A stretch of DNA of 64,000 bases, from contig NZ_JAEUAV010000012.1 in NCBI RefSeq assembly GCF_019511605.1, forward strand, positions 62,001 to 126,000, in the 5' to 3' direction. How positions within the stretch are numbered: position 1 is the stretch's first letter; each line of letters opens with the position of its first letter. The notes under the pieces were generated by a model. That model searched no databases and had not been told where the DNA came from. It worked only from the letters and a program-made list of their open reading frames with translations. This stretch comes from Paraburkholderia phenoliruptrix. Its GTDB lineage: Bacteria; Pseudomonadota; Gammaproteobacteria; Burkholderiales; Burkholderiaceae. The position numbers and the translations under genes are program-made. This document shows, piece after piece, positions 18,150 through 26,537 of the stretch.

Positions 18150-18728
18150 TTACATGCCCCAGCGGTGCACCACCGGAGAGTCGATATCGAACAGATCGAG
18201 CACGCGCCCGAGCGTGTGATCGACCATGTCATCGAGCGATTCGGGGTTCGCGTAGAACGCCGGCACCGGCGGGTAGACGATCGCACCGGCTTCTGTCACG
18301 CTCGTCATGCTGCGCAGGTGGCCCAGGTGCAGTGGCGTTTCGCGCACCATCAGCACGAGACGGCGGCGCTCCTTGAGCGTGACGTCGGCCGCGCGCGAGA
18401 GCAGCCCGCCCGTCACGCCGGTGGCGATTTCCGAGAGCGTGCGAATGGAGCAGGGCGCGACGATCATGCCCATTACGGGGAACGATCCGCTTGAAATGGC
18501 TGCGCCAATGTCCGTATTCGGGTAACTCACGGTGGCGAGCGCGCGCACCTCGGCCACGCTATGCTGCGACTCGTGCGCGAGCGTAACCTGCGCGGAGCGG
18601 CTCATCACGAGATGCGACTCGATGTCGAGCTGTCTGAGCAACTGCAGCAGCCGAACGCCATAAACGACGCCCGAAGCGCCGCTGATGCCCACGATCATGC
18701 GCCGGGGCCGGACTGCGCTGAAATGCAT
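18150..18728 (-). CDS. UbiX-family flavin prenyltransferase
   Basis: 192 aa from the ATG with GGAGA upstream (MHFSAVRPRRM). The flavoprotein fold starts with MIVGISGASGVVYG at residue 11; later come SSGSFPVMGMIVAPCS and LVLMVRETPLHLGHLRSM, conserved in UbiX/Pad1 proteins that prenylate FMN with dimethylallyl phosphate. The product, prenyl-FMN, is the cofactor of UbiD enzymes, and a UbiD gene lies at the far end of the same strand run. It is probably the first gene of the operon and is divergent from the porin gene. Confidence 0.92.
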   Translation of the reverse strand: MHFSAVRPRRMIVGISGASGVVYGVRLLQLLRQLDIESHLVMSRSAQVTLAHESQHSVAEVRALATVSYPNTDIGAAISSGSFPVMGMIVAPCSIRTLSEIATGVTGGLLSRAADVTLKERRRLVLMVRETPLHLGHLRSMTSVTEAGAIVYPPVPAFYANPESLDDMVDHTLGRVLDLFDIDSPVVHRWGM

Positions 18729-18856
18729 TCGTGGTCTCCGTTTAAACGTAATGGATTTTGACGTGGCGGATGTTAGCACGCGAATTCCGGCTTTCGAATA
18801 AGTTATCGGCATTTCTGCGATTAATGGGTAAATACCCTGATCCAGTATTCGGAATG

Positions 18857-18873
18857 TTCGATCGATTGATAAA
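18857..18873 (-). promoter_or_regulatory. Second copy of the TTTATCAAT-GATCGA motif between divergent UbiX-like gene and porin
   Basis: On the minus strand this reads TTTATCAATCGATCGAA and matches the copy at 18014-18030 in all but two of 17 positions. A short palindrome, GGGTAAATACCC, lies at 18826-18837. Both are in the 295-base space between the divergent UbiX-family and porin genes and may be regulator sites for both. Confidence 0.45.
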
Positions 18874-19023
18874 AAAATCGCGATTCAAAGCGCGAATTGA
18901 AGTGGTTAAACTCTGTCGGCATCGCACTCGTGGAACGTCGAAGAACGGGCCGCACAGGCAGCGCGATGCACGAAGCCGGCGCCGCGAGCGACCGGCCAAC
19001 GACAAAAAAACTGGAGACATGCG

Positions 19024-20112
19024 TTGAAAACTCGTTTGCTCGTCGGCGGTTGCGCCGCGATCCTAGCTGGCCCGGCGGTGGCGCAGTCGTCTGTGACGCT
19101 GTATGGCAGTATCGACGTGGGCGTCGACTTCGTCTCGAACACCCAGGGCAAGCATCTGATCCAGGAGTCGTCGGGCAAGCGTCAGCCCGATCGCTGGGGC
19201 CTGTTGATCAAGGAGAACCTGGGCGGCGGCAACACGGCGTTCGCGCGACTCGAATCGGGCTTCGTCACCAACACGGGCGCGCAGATCAATCCGACTAGCT
19301 TCTTTAACCGGGAGGCGTACGTGGGGCTCGCAAACGACCGCTGGGGCTCGCTTAGCTTTGGCAACATCAACGACTATGTCTACCAGTACATAGGCCGCCT
19401 GAACAATTCGATTCCCGGCATCTCGTCGTTCTACACGCCAGGCAATCTCGACGGTCTCGCGAACAACCACGCGCTGAACAGCTCGGTGAAGTACGAAACG
19501 GCCAACTTTCACGGCATCCAGGCAGGCGTGATGGACTCGTTCGGCAATCAGCCGGGCAATTTCAGCGCGGGCCGCCAGTACAGCCTGGGCGCGCAGTACG
19601 CGGGCGGGCCCGTGCGGTTCGGCATTGCGTACACCATGTCGCACAATCGCACGGCGGACATTTTCGGCACCTTCAGCTTGCGCTCGCTGCTCGGCCAGCC
19701 GCTCAGACAGGGCACCATGTTCAACGCGGACCGCTACAGCACACTCGCCGCGGGCGGTTCCGTTCAGATTGGAGACTTCACGCCGCACGCCACATATTCC
19801 GGCGTGAAGTTCGAGAACAGCAAGGGCGCGGCGACGCTCAACAATTATCAGGCCGGCGTGAATATCAATCTGGGCGGCAAGGGTTTCTACGTGCTCGGCC
19901 TTTCGTGGGATCACTCGCTCTTTCAGGGCCTGACGATCAACCAGTACAACCTGTTTCTAACCGATTACCTCTCGAAGAGCACGCAGGTCTACGCGGGTGT
20001 CGGGCTGCAGCGCGCCGGCGGAAACGGTGCACGTGCCGCGCAGTTTGGCTATCAGCCTTCTTCGAGCGGCAGCCAGACGGTCGCGCGTGTGGGCGTCAAT
20101 CATATGTTCTGA
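19024..20112 (+). CDS. Gram-negative general porin (Burkholderia type)
   Basis: 362 aa. TTG is used as the start: GGAGA lies upstream and the only nearby ATG closes at once. The signal peptide runs MKTRLLVGGCAAILAGPAVA, and the mature protein begins QSSVTLYGSIDVG, the standard first strand of beta-proteobacterial 16-strand trimeric porins. The chain ends NHMF, with the C-terminal aromatic residue needed for outer-membrane insertion. It is divergent from the aromatic-acid operon and upstream of two transporter genes, so it probably admits the substrate. Confidence 0.93.
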   Translation: MKTRLLVGGCAAILAGPAVAQSSVTLYGSIDVGVDFVSNTQGKHLIQESSGKRQPDRWGLLIKENLGGGNTAFARLESGFVTNTGAQINPTSFFNREAYVGLANDRWGSLSFGNINDYVYQYIGRLNNSIPGISSFYTPGNLDGLANNHALNSSVKYETANFHGIQAGVMDSFGNQPGNFSAGRQYSLGAQYAGGPVRFGIAYTMSHNRTADIFGTFSLRSLLGQPLRQGTMFNADRYSTLAAGGSVQIGDFTPHATYSGVKFENSKGAATLNNYQAGVNINLGGKGFYVLGLSWDHSLFQGLTINQYNLFLTDYLSKSTQVYAGVGLQRAGGNGARAAQFGYQPSSSGSQTVARVGVNHMF

Positions 20113-20343
20113 GCAAACGGAGGTGCCATGTGCGCGATGAAATGAGAATGTAAAGCAGCGAAAGCAAACGGATTGTTCAGCTATTTCGATCTCTTCATCG
20201 CAATTTTTTGATTGAGCCGCGCGGGGCCGCCTCTTATATTGTGGCTCCGGCCGTGGCGCCGCCGTGAATGATATCGAGGAGCAACAGCGCGAGCGGGCGC
20301 GCCACGGTGGCGGGCTCGTGCACGCGGGGTCAATGGGATACAC

Positions 20344-21741
20344 ATGCAAGCAGACCGGACTTTCAACATCGCGACACTGGTAGAAGAGCAGAAGACGGGA
20401 CGCTTTGCCGTCGGCCTGCTGTTCTGGTGTTTCCTGATCATGCTGATGGACGGCTACGATCAAACCGCCGTTTCGTTCGCGGCGCCCGCCATCATCAAGG
20501 ACTGGCATGTGGCGCGCGGCGGCTTCGGGCCGGTGTTCGGCGCGGGCCTGTTCGGCACGCTGATCGGCTCGTTCATTTTTGGCTATCTGGGCGACCGGCT
20601 CGGGCGCAAGAAAGCCATCGTCATCGGCAGTCTGTTTTTCGGCGTGCTGACCTACGCTTCGGTGTGGGCGACCTCGCTACAGCAACTGATGCTGCTGCGT
20701 TTTCTCGCCGGCATCGGCATGGGCGGCGTGGTGCCGAACTCGGTTGCACTGGTTGCCGAATACGCACCGAAGCGGCTGCGCGCGACGTGGGTCACGCTGA
20801 TGTTTTCCGGATTTTCGATTGGCGCGGGCTCGGGCGGGCTGGTTTCATCGGCGCTCATCCACCGCTTCGGCTGGCCTGTGATGTTCGTGGTGGGCGGCTG
20901 CGGCTCGCTGCTCGTCGCAGTGCTGCTGATCTTCACGTTGCCGGAATCCGCCAAGCTGCTCGTGATACGTCAGCGCGATCCGCACATGCTGCACCGTCTC
21001 ATGACGCGTCTGCGCCCAGATCTGAACCTTCCCGCTAACGCGCAGTTCGTTGCGGGCGAGGTGCGTGACAAGCAGCGCTTCGTGCTGAAACTGATTTTCT
21101 CCGACGGCCTCGCCGCCATTACGCCGTTGCTGTGGATCGTGTTCATTGCGAATTCCATGGCGCTCTATTTCCTGCAGAACTGGTTGCCCATCCTGATGGA
21201 AGGCATGGGCGTCGATCCGCGCGGCGCAGGGCTCATCACGATGATGTTCTCGGTAGGTGGAGTGCTCGGCGGTCTGATCCTGTGCCGCTTTGTGGACCGG
21301 CATGGCGTACTCGCCATCATTTCGCTACCCGTTATCGGTTTTCCCGTTGTCGCGCTGCTCGGTCACGGCTCCTCGCAAACGTGGCTCATGCTCGCCGTAT
21401 TTGCCGCGGGTTTTTGCGTGGTTGGCGCGCAATACGGGCTGTATGCGGTGGCCGGCATGATCTATCCGACCTCGTTCCGCTCGGCGGGCGTGGGCAGCGC
21501 CATATCGGTCGGCAAGATCGGCTCCGTATCGGGGCCGGTGATCGGCGGGCTACTGCTCTCCATGCATCTGCCGATCACGCAGCTTTTTTACGCGGCTTCG
21601 CTGCTGTTCGTCATTGCCGCCGTATTCTCGACGGTGCTCGCGCTGCTTTATCGAGCCCGCTTCGGCGACGCCCATGCGCAGGTCGCGGCGCCGGAACCGT
21701 CCGCTGACGCGCTGCGGCGCTCCATGCTTCACGACTCGTAG
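20344..21741 (+). CDS. MFS transporter, aromatic acid:H+ symporter (AAHS) type
   Basis: 465 aa with 12 predicted membrane segments. The AAHS signature DGYDQ is in helix 1, followed by the cytoplasmic loop GYLGDRLGRKK, the FLAGIGMGGVVPN helix and the PTSFRSAGVGS loop. The family (PcaK, BenK, MhpT) brings aromatic acids across the inner membrane with protons. It is a paralogue of the transporter at 23701; they share WCFLI, FLAGIGMGGVVPN, LMFSGFSIGAG and FLQNWLPIL. Placed after the porin and near the monooxygenase operon, it is the likely importer for that pathway. The substrate is unproven. Confidence 0.92.
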   Translation: MQADRTFNIATLVEEQKTGRFAVGLLFWCFLIMLMDGYDQTAVSFAAPAIIKDWHVARGGFGPVFGAGLFGTLIGSFIFGYLGDRLGRKKAIVIGSLFFGVLTYASVWATSLQQLMLLRFLAGIGMGGVVPNSVALVAEYAPKRLRATWVTLMFSGFSIGAGSGGLVSSALIHRFGWPVMFVVGGCGSLLVAVLLIFTLPESAKLLVIRQRDPHMLHRLMTRLRPDLNLPANAQFVAGEVRDKQRFVLKLIFSDGLAAITPLLWIVFIANSMALYFLQNWLPILMEGMGVDPRGAGLITMMFSVGGVLGGLILCRFVDRHGVLAIISLPVIGFPVVALLGHGSSQTWLMLAVFAAGFCVVGAQYGLYAVAGMIYPTSFRSAGVGSAISVGKIGSVSGPVIGGLLLSMHLPITQLFYAASLLFVIAAVFSTVLALLYRARFGDAHAQVAAPEPSADALRRSMLHDS

Positions 21742-21761
21742 TAGAGAGCGTCTATCGTTTC

Positions 21762-21821
21762 CTGCTGCTGCTGCTGCTGCTGCTGCTGCCGCTGCTGCTG
21801 CTGCTGCTGCTGCCGCCGCCG
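21762..21821 (+). repeat. Trinucleotide microsatellite (CTG)9-CCG-(CTG)7-(CCG)3
   Basis: Sixty bases of near-perfect CTG/CCG repeat begin 21 bases after the stop of the AAHS transporter and end about 130 bases before the chemoreceptor start. It lies outside the likely coding frames. Such runs can slip during replication and could change spacing or message structure between the two genes. Confidence 0.95.
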
Positions 21822-21949
21822 TCGCCACCAGTGAAGCGCGGCAGTCACGCCGAACCGGAACGCGGCCTCGCCATTTAGTTCGGATACCTTACGTTAGTCG
21901 CACCGCATGCTTTTGTCCTTGCTCCCGACCATGCTTTCAGGCCCACGCC

Positions 21950-23578
21950 ATGACGCCTCAATTCGTTTCGACCATGCCCGATTCCCGTAACACTGCTTTG
22001 GCGCGGCAGGCCGTGGCGCGCGTCAAGCGTGCCAGAGCGATGTCTCTTCAGGCGCGACTCGCGCTGACAATCGCGCTACTCGCGGCTCTGATGTGCGGCA
22101 TCGGAGCGCTAGGCCTGGCGGGAGCGTGGCACGCCAATCGCGCGAGCCGGGACACCTACGAGAACAAGCTCACCGCGGCTGTGCATATCGGCAACGCGGA
22201 ACTGCTGATTGGACGCACACGGCTCGTGCTCGGCGGTGCAACGGCGCAGCCGGAGGGCCCGCGCGCGCAGGAGCAGATCGCCCACGCGAGCGACTTCTTC
22301 CAGCGTTCCGACGACGAATGGCGCGCTTTCGTCAACCAGCCGCACGAGCCTGGCGAAGCGCCGTTGATCGAAGCCGCGAGCCAGCGGCGCGCCTCGATGC
22401 GCGTGGCGATGCGCGCGTTTATCGACGCGCTCAAGGCTCAGGACCGCGAGGCCGCGCAACGCATCGGCACGGTGCAACTGAGCCCGCTCTTTAACGCCAT
22501 GAGCAGCGCAAACGACGAGTTAAAGCGCACGCTTTATGCAAACGCCAAACGCAGCTACGAAGACGCCGAGCGCTATTTCTACCGGTTCTTTGCCGCATCG
22601 GCCGCGATGATCGCGTTCGGCGTCGCGGCGGCGGGATGGAGCTGGATCTCGCTGCGACGCGCGATCATGACGCCGCTGAACGATGCGTTGACGCACTTCG
22701 AAGCGATAGCCGCGGGCGACCTGCAACGTGACATCGCGCATCTGCGCAACGACGAGATGGGGCAACTGCTCGACGGCCTGCGCGATATGCAGGCGCGCCT
22801 CGCGCAGACCGTCAGCGCAGTGCGAGCGAGCAGCCAGTCGATTAGCGCCGCGACCGCGGAAATCGCAGCGGGCACTCTGGATCTGTCGTCGCGCACGGAG
22901 GAGCAGGCCGCCTCGCTCGAACAAACCGCTGCAAGCATGACCGAACTGACCGGCACGGTACGGCAGAACGCGACCCGCGCACAGCAGGCGCACACCATTG
23001 CCGGCGAGGCGTCTGCTGCGGCGAACGACGGCAACGGCGCCATCGGGCGCGTGAGCGACACGATGGCGCGCATCGAATCGAGCGCGCGGAAAATCGCAGA
23101 CATCACCGGCATTATCGAAGGCATCGCTTTTCAGACCAATATTCTGGCGCTCAACGCAGCGGTGGAGGCGGCGCGTGCCGGCACGCACGGGCGAGGCTTT
23201 GCCGTGGTTGCCGCCGAGGTGCGTTCGCTCGCGCAGCACGCGTCGACGGCGGCAAAGGAAATTGGCGAGCTGGTGAGCGATGCGGTGGCCGCGGCTGCGG
23301 ACGGCACCGCGATGGTCGGTCAGGCCGAACAGTCGATTGGCAATATTCTCGAGGCCGCGCGGCGTTTCGCGGACATGATGGGCAGCATCGTCTCGTCCGC
23401 GGAAGAACAGCGCGCCGGTATCGAACAGATCGACGCCGCAATCACGCTGATGGATTCCATCACCCAGCAGAACGCCGCGCTGGTGGAGGAGGCGAGCGCC
23501 GCTGCGCAGGCGCTCAATGAGCAATCGCGTGAACTGGAGCGGCAGGTGGCGAGTTTCCGCGTCACGCCTTCGGACTAG
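21950..23578 (+). CDS. Methyl-accepting chemotaxis protein
   Basis: About 542 aa from the ATG at MTPQFVS; a shorter start at 22040 (MSLQARLALTIALLAAL) is possible, and neither has a clear ribosome site. Domains: transmembrane helix 1, a periplasmic four-helix-bundle ligand domain (NAELLIGRTRLVLGGA), a second membrane helix (AASAAMIAFGVAAAGWSW), HAMP, and a signalling hairpin with IAFQTNILALNAAVEAARAG at about 390. It signals through CheW/CheA to the flagellar motor. Because it sits between two aromatic-acid symporters it probably senses the same class of compound. Confidence 0.92.
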   Translation: MTPQFVSTMPDSRNTALARQAVARVKRARAMSLQARLALTIALLAALMCGIGALGLAGAWHANRASRDTYENKLTAAVHIGNAELLIGRTRLVLGGATAQPEGPRAQEQIAHASDFFQRSDDEWRAFVNQPHEPGEAPLIEAASQRRASMRVAMRAFIDALKAQDREAAQRIGTVQLSPLFNAMSSANDELKRTLYANAKRSYEDAERYFYRFFAASAAMIAFGVAAAGWSWISLRRAIMTPLNDALTHFEAIAAGDLQRDIAHLRNDEMGQLLDGLRDMQARLAQTVSAVRASSQSISAATAEIAAGTLDLSSRTEEQAASLEQTAASMTELTGTVRQNATRAQQAHTIAGEASAAANDGNGAIGRVSDTMARIESSARKIADITGIIEGIAFQTNILALNAAVEAARAGTHGRGFAVVAAEVRSLAQHASTAAKEIGELVSDAVAAAADGTAMVGQAEQSIGNILEAARRFADMMGSIVSSAEEQRAGIEQIDAAITLMDSITQQNAALVEEASAAAQALNEQSRELERQVASFRVTPSD

Positions 23579-23700
23579 CCTTTCGGACTAGCGGCTGGCA
23601 GTCGTTCAAACGCATCACTACAAAAACACGAATGGAGACACGACATGCATCGACACGCGCGCGCACTGGACCAGCCATACAAAGCATGCGGAGGCCGCCG

Positions 23701-25047
23701 ATGAATACCATCGACGTCTCGGCCCTGATCGAGCGGCAGCGGCTTCATGGCTTTGCGCTGTTGCTGATTGTCTGGTGTTTCCTGATCGTGCTGATCGACG
23801 GCTACGACCAGGTGGCGGCCGCGTATGCCGCGCCCGCGCTGATGCGTGCGTGGCATACGAACGCGGCTGGTTTCGGGCGCGTCTTCGGCGTGGGACTCGC
23901 GGGTGTGCTCGTGGGCTCGCTGCTGCTCGGTTTCGCCGGAGACCGCTTCGGCAGACGCAAAACCATTATCTACGGCTCGCTCTGGTTCGGTGTTCTGACG
24001 TGGCTGTGCAGCTACGCGAGCTCGCTCGAGCAGCTTACGCTACTGCGCTTTCTGGCAGGCATCGGCATGGGCGGGGTGGTGCCCAACACGGTCGCGCTCG
24101 TTTCCGAATATGCGCCGGCGGCACGGCGCGCCACCTGGATCACGCTGATGTTCTCGGGGTTTTCGATTGGCGCGGGCGGCGGTGGGGCGGTCGCGTCATG
24201 GTTGCTGCCGCGTTACGGCTGGCCCGTGCTGTTCACGGTGGGCGGGGCGGCTGCCGTGGCAATCGCGCTTGCCTCATTCGCGGTGCTGCCGGAGTCAATA
24301 CGCTTTCTGATCATGAACGGACGTGACGCGCGCGACATACGCCGGATTGCGGTGCGCCTTGGCGCAAGCGACGCAGAGGAGGCCGCGCGTTATGTGATCG
24401 ACGACGAGCCCAACGTGCGCGCGCGGCCGAGCGCGCTATTCCAGCAGGGTCTCGCTCGCGTTACACCGCTGCTGTGGGCGCTATTCGTTCTCAACTCGCT
24501 CGCGCTGCACTTTCTGCAGAACTGGCTGCCGATTCTGTTCAGCATGGGCACGCTGGAACCCGTGCGCGCCGCGCAGGCGGCGATGATGTTTCCCGTCGGC
24601 GGAACGGTGGGCGCGCTGCTATTGAGCCGTTTCGTCGATCGTTACGGCGTTCGCGTGCTGCTGTTTCTTGCCGTGACCGGCTGCCCGATCGCGGCCTCGC
24701 TCGGCATGCCGATGTCGCCTGTTGCACTCTTTGCTGCCGTGTTTGCCAGTGGCGTATGCGTGATCGGCAGTCAGTTCGCGTTGTATGCGGTCTCGGGCAT
24801 GATCTATCCGACGCGCCTTCGCTCCACCGGTGTGGGCTCGGCGATCGGCGTCGGCAAACTCGGCTCGGTGGCCGGGACTGTGCTCGGCGGTGTGCTGCTT
24901 TCTTTGCAGCTCTCGATCGGGGCGCTTTTCTCGTTCGTGGCTACGGTGCTCGTGGCGATTGCGCTGCTCGCCGCATGGTTTGGCGTCGTGCAGCGTGGCA
25001 CGCGCCGCGCGGCGAGCGGAGCCCGGGTTCGGGGTGCGGTGGAATGA
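23701..25047 (+). CDS. MFS transporter, AAHS type (second copy)
   Basis: 448 aa from the ATG preceded by GGAGG (MNTIDVSALIERQR). Twelve membrane segments; DGYDQ in helix 1, GFAGDRFGRRK loop, FLAGIGMGGVVPN and PTRLRSTGVGS. It is the paralogue of the transporter at 20344, differing mainly in loops, so the pair could have different affinities or substrates. It follows the chemoreceptor on the same strand by 122 bases and converges on the methyltransferase gene with 49 bases between. Confidence 0.92.
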   Translation: MNTIDVSALIERQRLHGFALLLIVWCFLIVLIDGYDQVAAAYAAPALMRAWHTNAAGFGRVFGVGLAGVLVGSLLLGFAGDRFGRRKTIIYGSLWFGVLTWLCSYASSLEQLTLLRFLAGIGMGGVVPNTVALVSEYAPAARRATWITLMFSGFSIGAGGGGAVASWLLPRYGWPVLFTVGGAAAVAIALASFAVLPESIRFLIMNGRDARDIRRIAVRLGASDAEEAARYVIDDEPNVRARPSALFQQGLARVTPLLWALFVLNSLALHFLQNWLPILFSMGTLEPVRAAQAAMMFPVGGTVGALLLSRFVDRYGVRVLLFLAVTGCPIAASLGMPMSPVALFAAVFASGVCVIGSQFALYAVSGMIYPTRLRSTGVGSAIGVGKLGSVAGTVLGGVLLSLQLSIGALFSFVATVLVAIALLAAWFGVVQRGTRRAASGARVRGAVE

Positions 25048-25096
25048 GGTGTCGCGAAGGCATTCATGTACCCAAACCGAGGCGCTTCGGATGCAT

Positions 25097-25813
25097 TTAC
25101 TGAACGACGACCGTGAACTCGAGTCCTGATTCGAAGTTCAGCGTCGTGGTCGCGAAGCGCGCATCGCCGTCGAGGTATTGCTTGTATGGCCGGACGGCGT
25201 GTTCGGCTGTGTACATGTTGTCGGCGAGAACGATAGATCCAGGCCGCAGCAGGTGTTCGATCCGTTTGAATACTTCGAGGTAGATGTCGGCCCATACGTC
25301 GATGAATACCATGTCGAACACGTCGTCGAGTTCGGCGACGGTCTGCAATACATCGCCTTCCCGCAGATCGACATACGCGTCCAGGCCCGCCGTTTCGATG
25401 TTGGCCCGAAGGCGTGCACACTTGAGCGCATCCAGTTCGGTCGCGACGACGATACCACTGCCTGAGTTGCGGAGAGCCTCGGCAATGTACAACGTGGACA
25501 CACCGCACGAACTGCCGAGTTCGAGGACTCGGGACGGTTTGTGTGCCAACACCATGTTGCGCAGGAACCTTCCAGTCTCCGCCGACACGGCTAACGACAA
25601 AGGCGTGCCTTGAGACGACTCGAAGTCCTCGCTGGACAGCCCGAGTGTTTCGAGAAAGCGTCCACGCAGTCTGGGCGCGAGCGTGTCGTATTCGTCCGCG
25701 AGATCCAGAAACTCTTCGCTCGACCCCTGAAACTGCCCGCGTGCTCGCGCGGTTATCTCAGCCTCGCTCTGTTCGTGGAGCTGTCGCAATAGCAATGCGG
25801 TTGTTGGTGTCAT
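25097..25813 (-). CDS. Class I SAM-dependent (O-)methyltransferase
   Basis: 238 aa. The SAM motif I is VLELGSSCGVSTLYIAEAL near residue 97, with the acidic motif II in VATELDA and FDMVFIDVW after it; the domain order resembles caffeoyl-CoA/catechol-type O-methyltransferases. AAGGAG is correctly spaced before the ATG. The first 90 residues form a helical extension. The gene stands alone, convergent with the AAHS transporter. A role in methylating a phenolic compound would fit the neighbourhood but is a guess. Confidence 0.85.
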   Translation of the reverse strand: MTPTTALLLRQLHEQSEAEITARARGQFQGSSEEFLDLADEYDTLAPRLRGRFLETLGLSSEDFESSQGTPLSLAVSAETGRFLRNMVLAHKPSRVLELGSSCGVSTLYIAEALRNSGSGIVVATELDALKCARLRANIETAGLDAYVDLREGDVLQTVAELDDVFDMVFIDVWADIYLEVFKRIEHLLRPGSIVLADNMYTAEHAVRPYKQYLDGDARFATTTLNFESGLEFTVVVQ

Positions 25814-25917
25814 GTGCGCTCCTTGAGAAGATCGCGAATGCCGGTGACATTTACAGCGAATGACTGCCGCACGAGAGGGTCTACGTCAGCCTTTTGCCAC
25901 CGGTGAAAGATGAAACG

Positions 25918-26214
25918 TTATGTCGTCCTGACGAGCTTGATCGCGCGTTCAGGGCATGCTGTCACACAAAGGCCGCAGGACCGGCAGGCCTGCGCGTTCG
26001 GCGTATAGGCGACTTTCATTCCATGCACGCGCAGCTTGAGGCGGTGCATCCAGTCGAGACCGACGTAGTCCGCGTCGTCGACACGCCGTATTTCAAACAC
26101 GTTCTCCGGGCAGACCCGCAGGCAATCGCCTTTGCCTTCACAACGTTTCAGGTCGACGACTGGTGCAATCACGCCCGGCTCCTGCTTGCAGTCGCGAATC
26201 GGGTTCTCGCGCAT
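25918..26214 (-). CDS. 4Fe-4S ferredoxin-type protein
   Basis: 98 aa from MRENPIRDCKQEPG, with GGAGG before the ATG. Two cluster motifs are visible: CEGKGDCLRVCPENVF (with the extra residues typical of one site) and CRSCGLCVTACPERAI. An 8-Cys dicluster ferredoxin such as this carries low-potential electrons in the cytoplasm. It is the third gene of a compact operon, two bases after the membrane-protein gene. Its redox partner is not encoded nearby. Confidence 0.88.
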   Translation of the reverse strand: MRENPIRDCKQEPGVIAPVVDLKRCEGKGDCLRVCPENVFEIRRVDDADYVGLDWMHRLKLRVHGMKVAYTPNAQACRSCGLCVTACPERAIKLVRTT

Positions 26215-26216
26215 GT

Positions 26217-26525
26217 TCAATCCTCCGCACGCCGCGCATGGCGCGAACGCCACGCCGTCTGAAACTGCTCGCGTTCCTCGGGCGTCATCGCTTCCCACTT
26301 GCGCCAATGACGCCGCTCGCGCCAGCCGCCGTGTCCGCGAAATCCGCCAAACAGAATGCGGCTTAGCACCAGCAAGCCCAACGCATGCGCGAAGTCGATC
26401 GGCTTGGCCCCGACGAAGAGCGCCGGCATCACCCAATTCCACAGCGCCATCACCACCCAACCAAGCACGCCTATGGCGCAGAGTGCCAGCAGCGCCTTAC
26501 CGACATATCTGATTCGAAAATTCAT
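26217..26525 (-). CDS. Small membrane protein of unknown function (102 aa)
   Basis: Two hydrophobic segments (about residues 9-35 and 41-58) are followed by a basic, Trp/Arg-rich cytoplasmic tail ending with EEREQFQTAWRSRHARRAED. The gene lies 12 bases after the sigma-factor gene and two bases before the ferredoxin gene, so all three are almost surely cotranscribed. By position it could anchor or inhibit the sigma factor, but it shows no anti-sigma signature (no ZAS zinc motif). Function unknown. Confidence 0.75.
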   Translation of the reverse strand: MNFRIRYVGKALLALCAIGVLGWVVMALWNWVMPALFVGAKPIDFAHALGLLVLSRILFGGFRGHGGWRERRHWRKWEAMTPEEREQFQTAWRSRHARRAED

Positions 26526-26537
26526 CCATCGACTCCT

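Noticed and set aside
6372..19023. A standard gentisate or homogentisate pathway
   Set aside because: No gentisate or homogentisate dioxygenase and no maleylacetoacetate isomerase were found; UbiD and Mo-hydroxylase genes are unexplained by it.
6372..19023. A plain furoic-acid (hmf) cluster
   Set aside because: UbiX/UbiD, Mo hydroxylase and crotonase fit, but there is no furoyl-CoA synthetase, and the extra monooxygenase, VOC and fumarylacetoacetase do not belong.
21762..21821. CRISPR array or coding poly-Leu/Ala tract
   Set aside because: Trinucleotide microsatellite without spacers; it lies before the likely receptor start, so translation of it is not expected.
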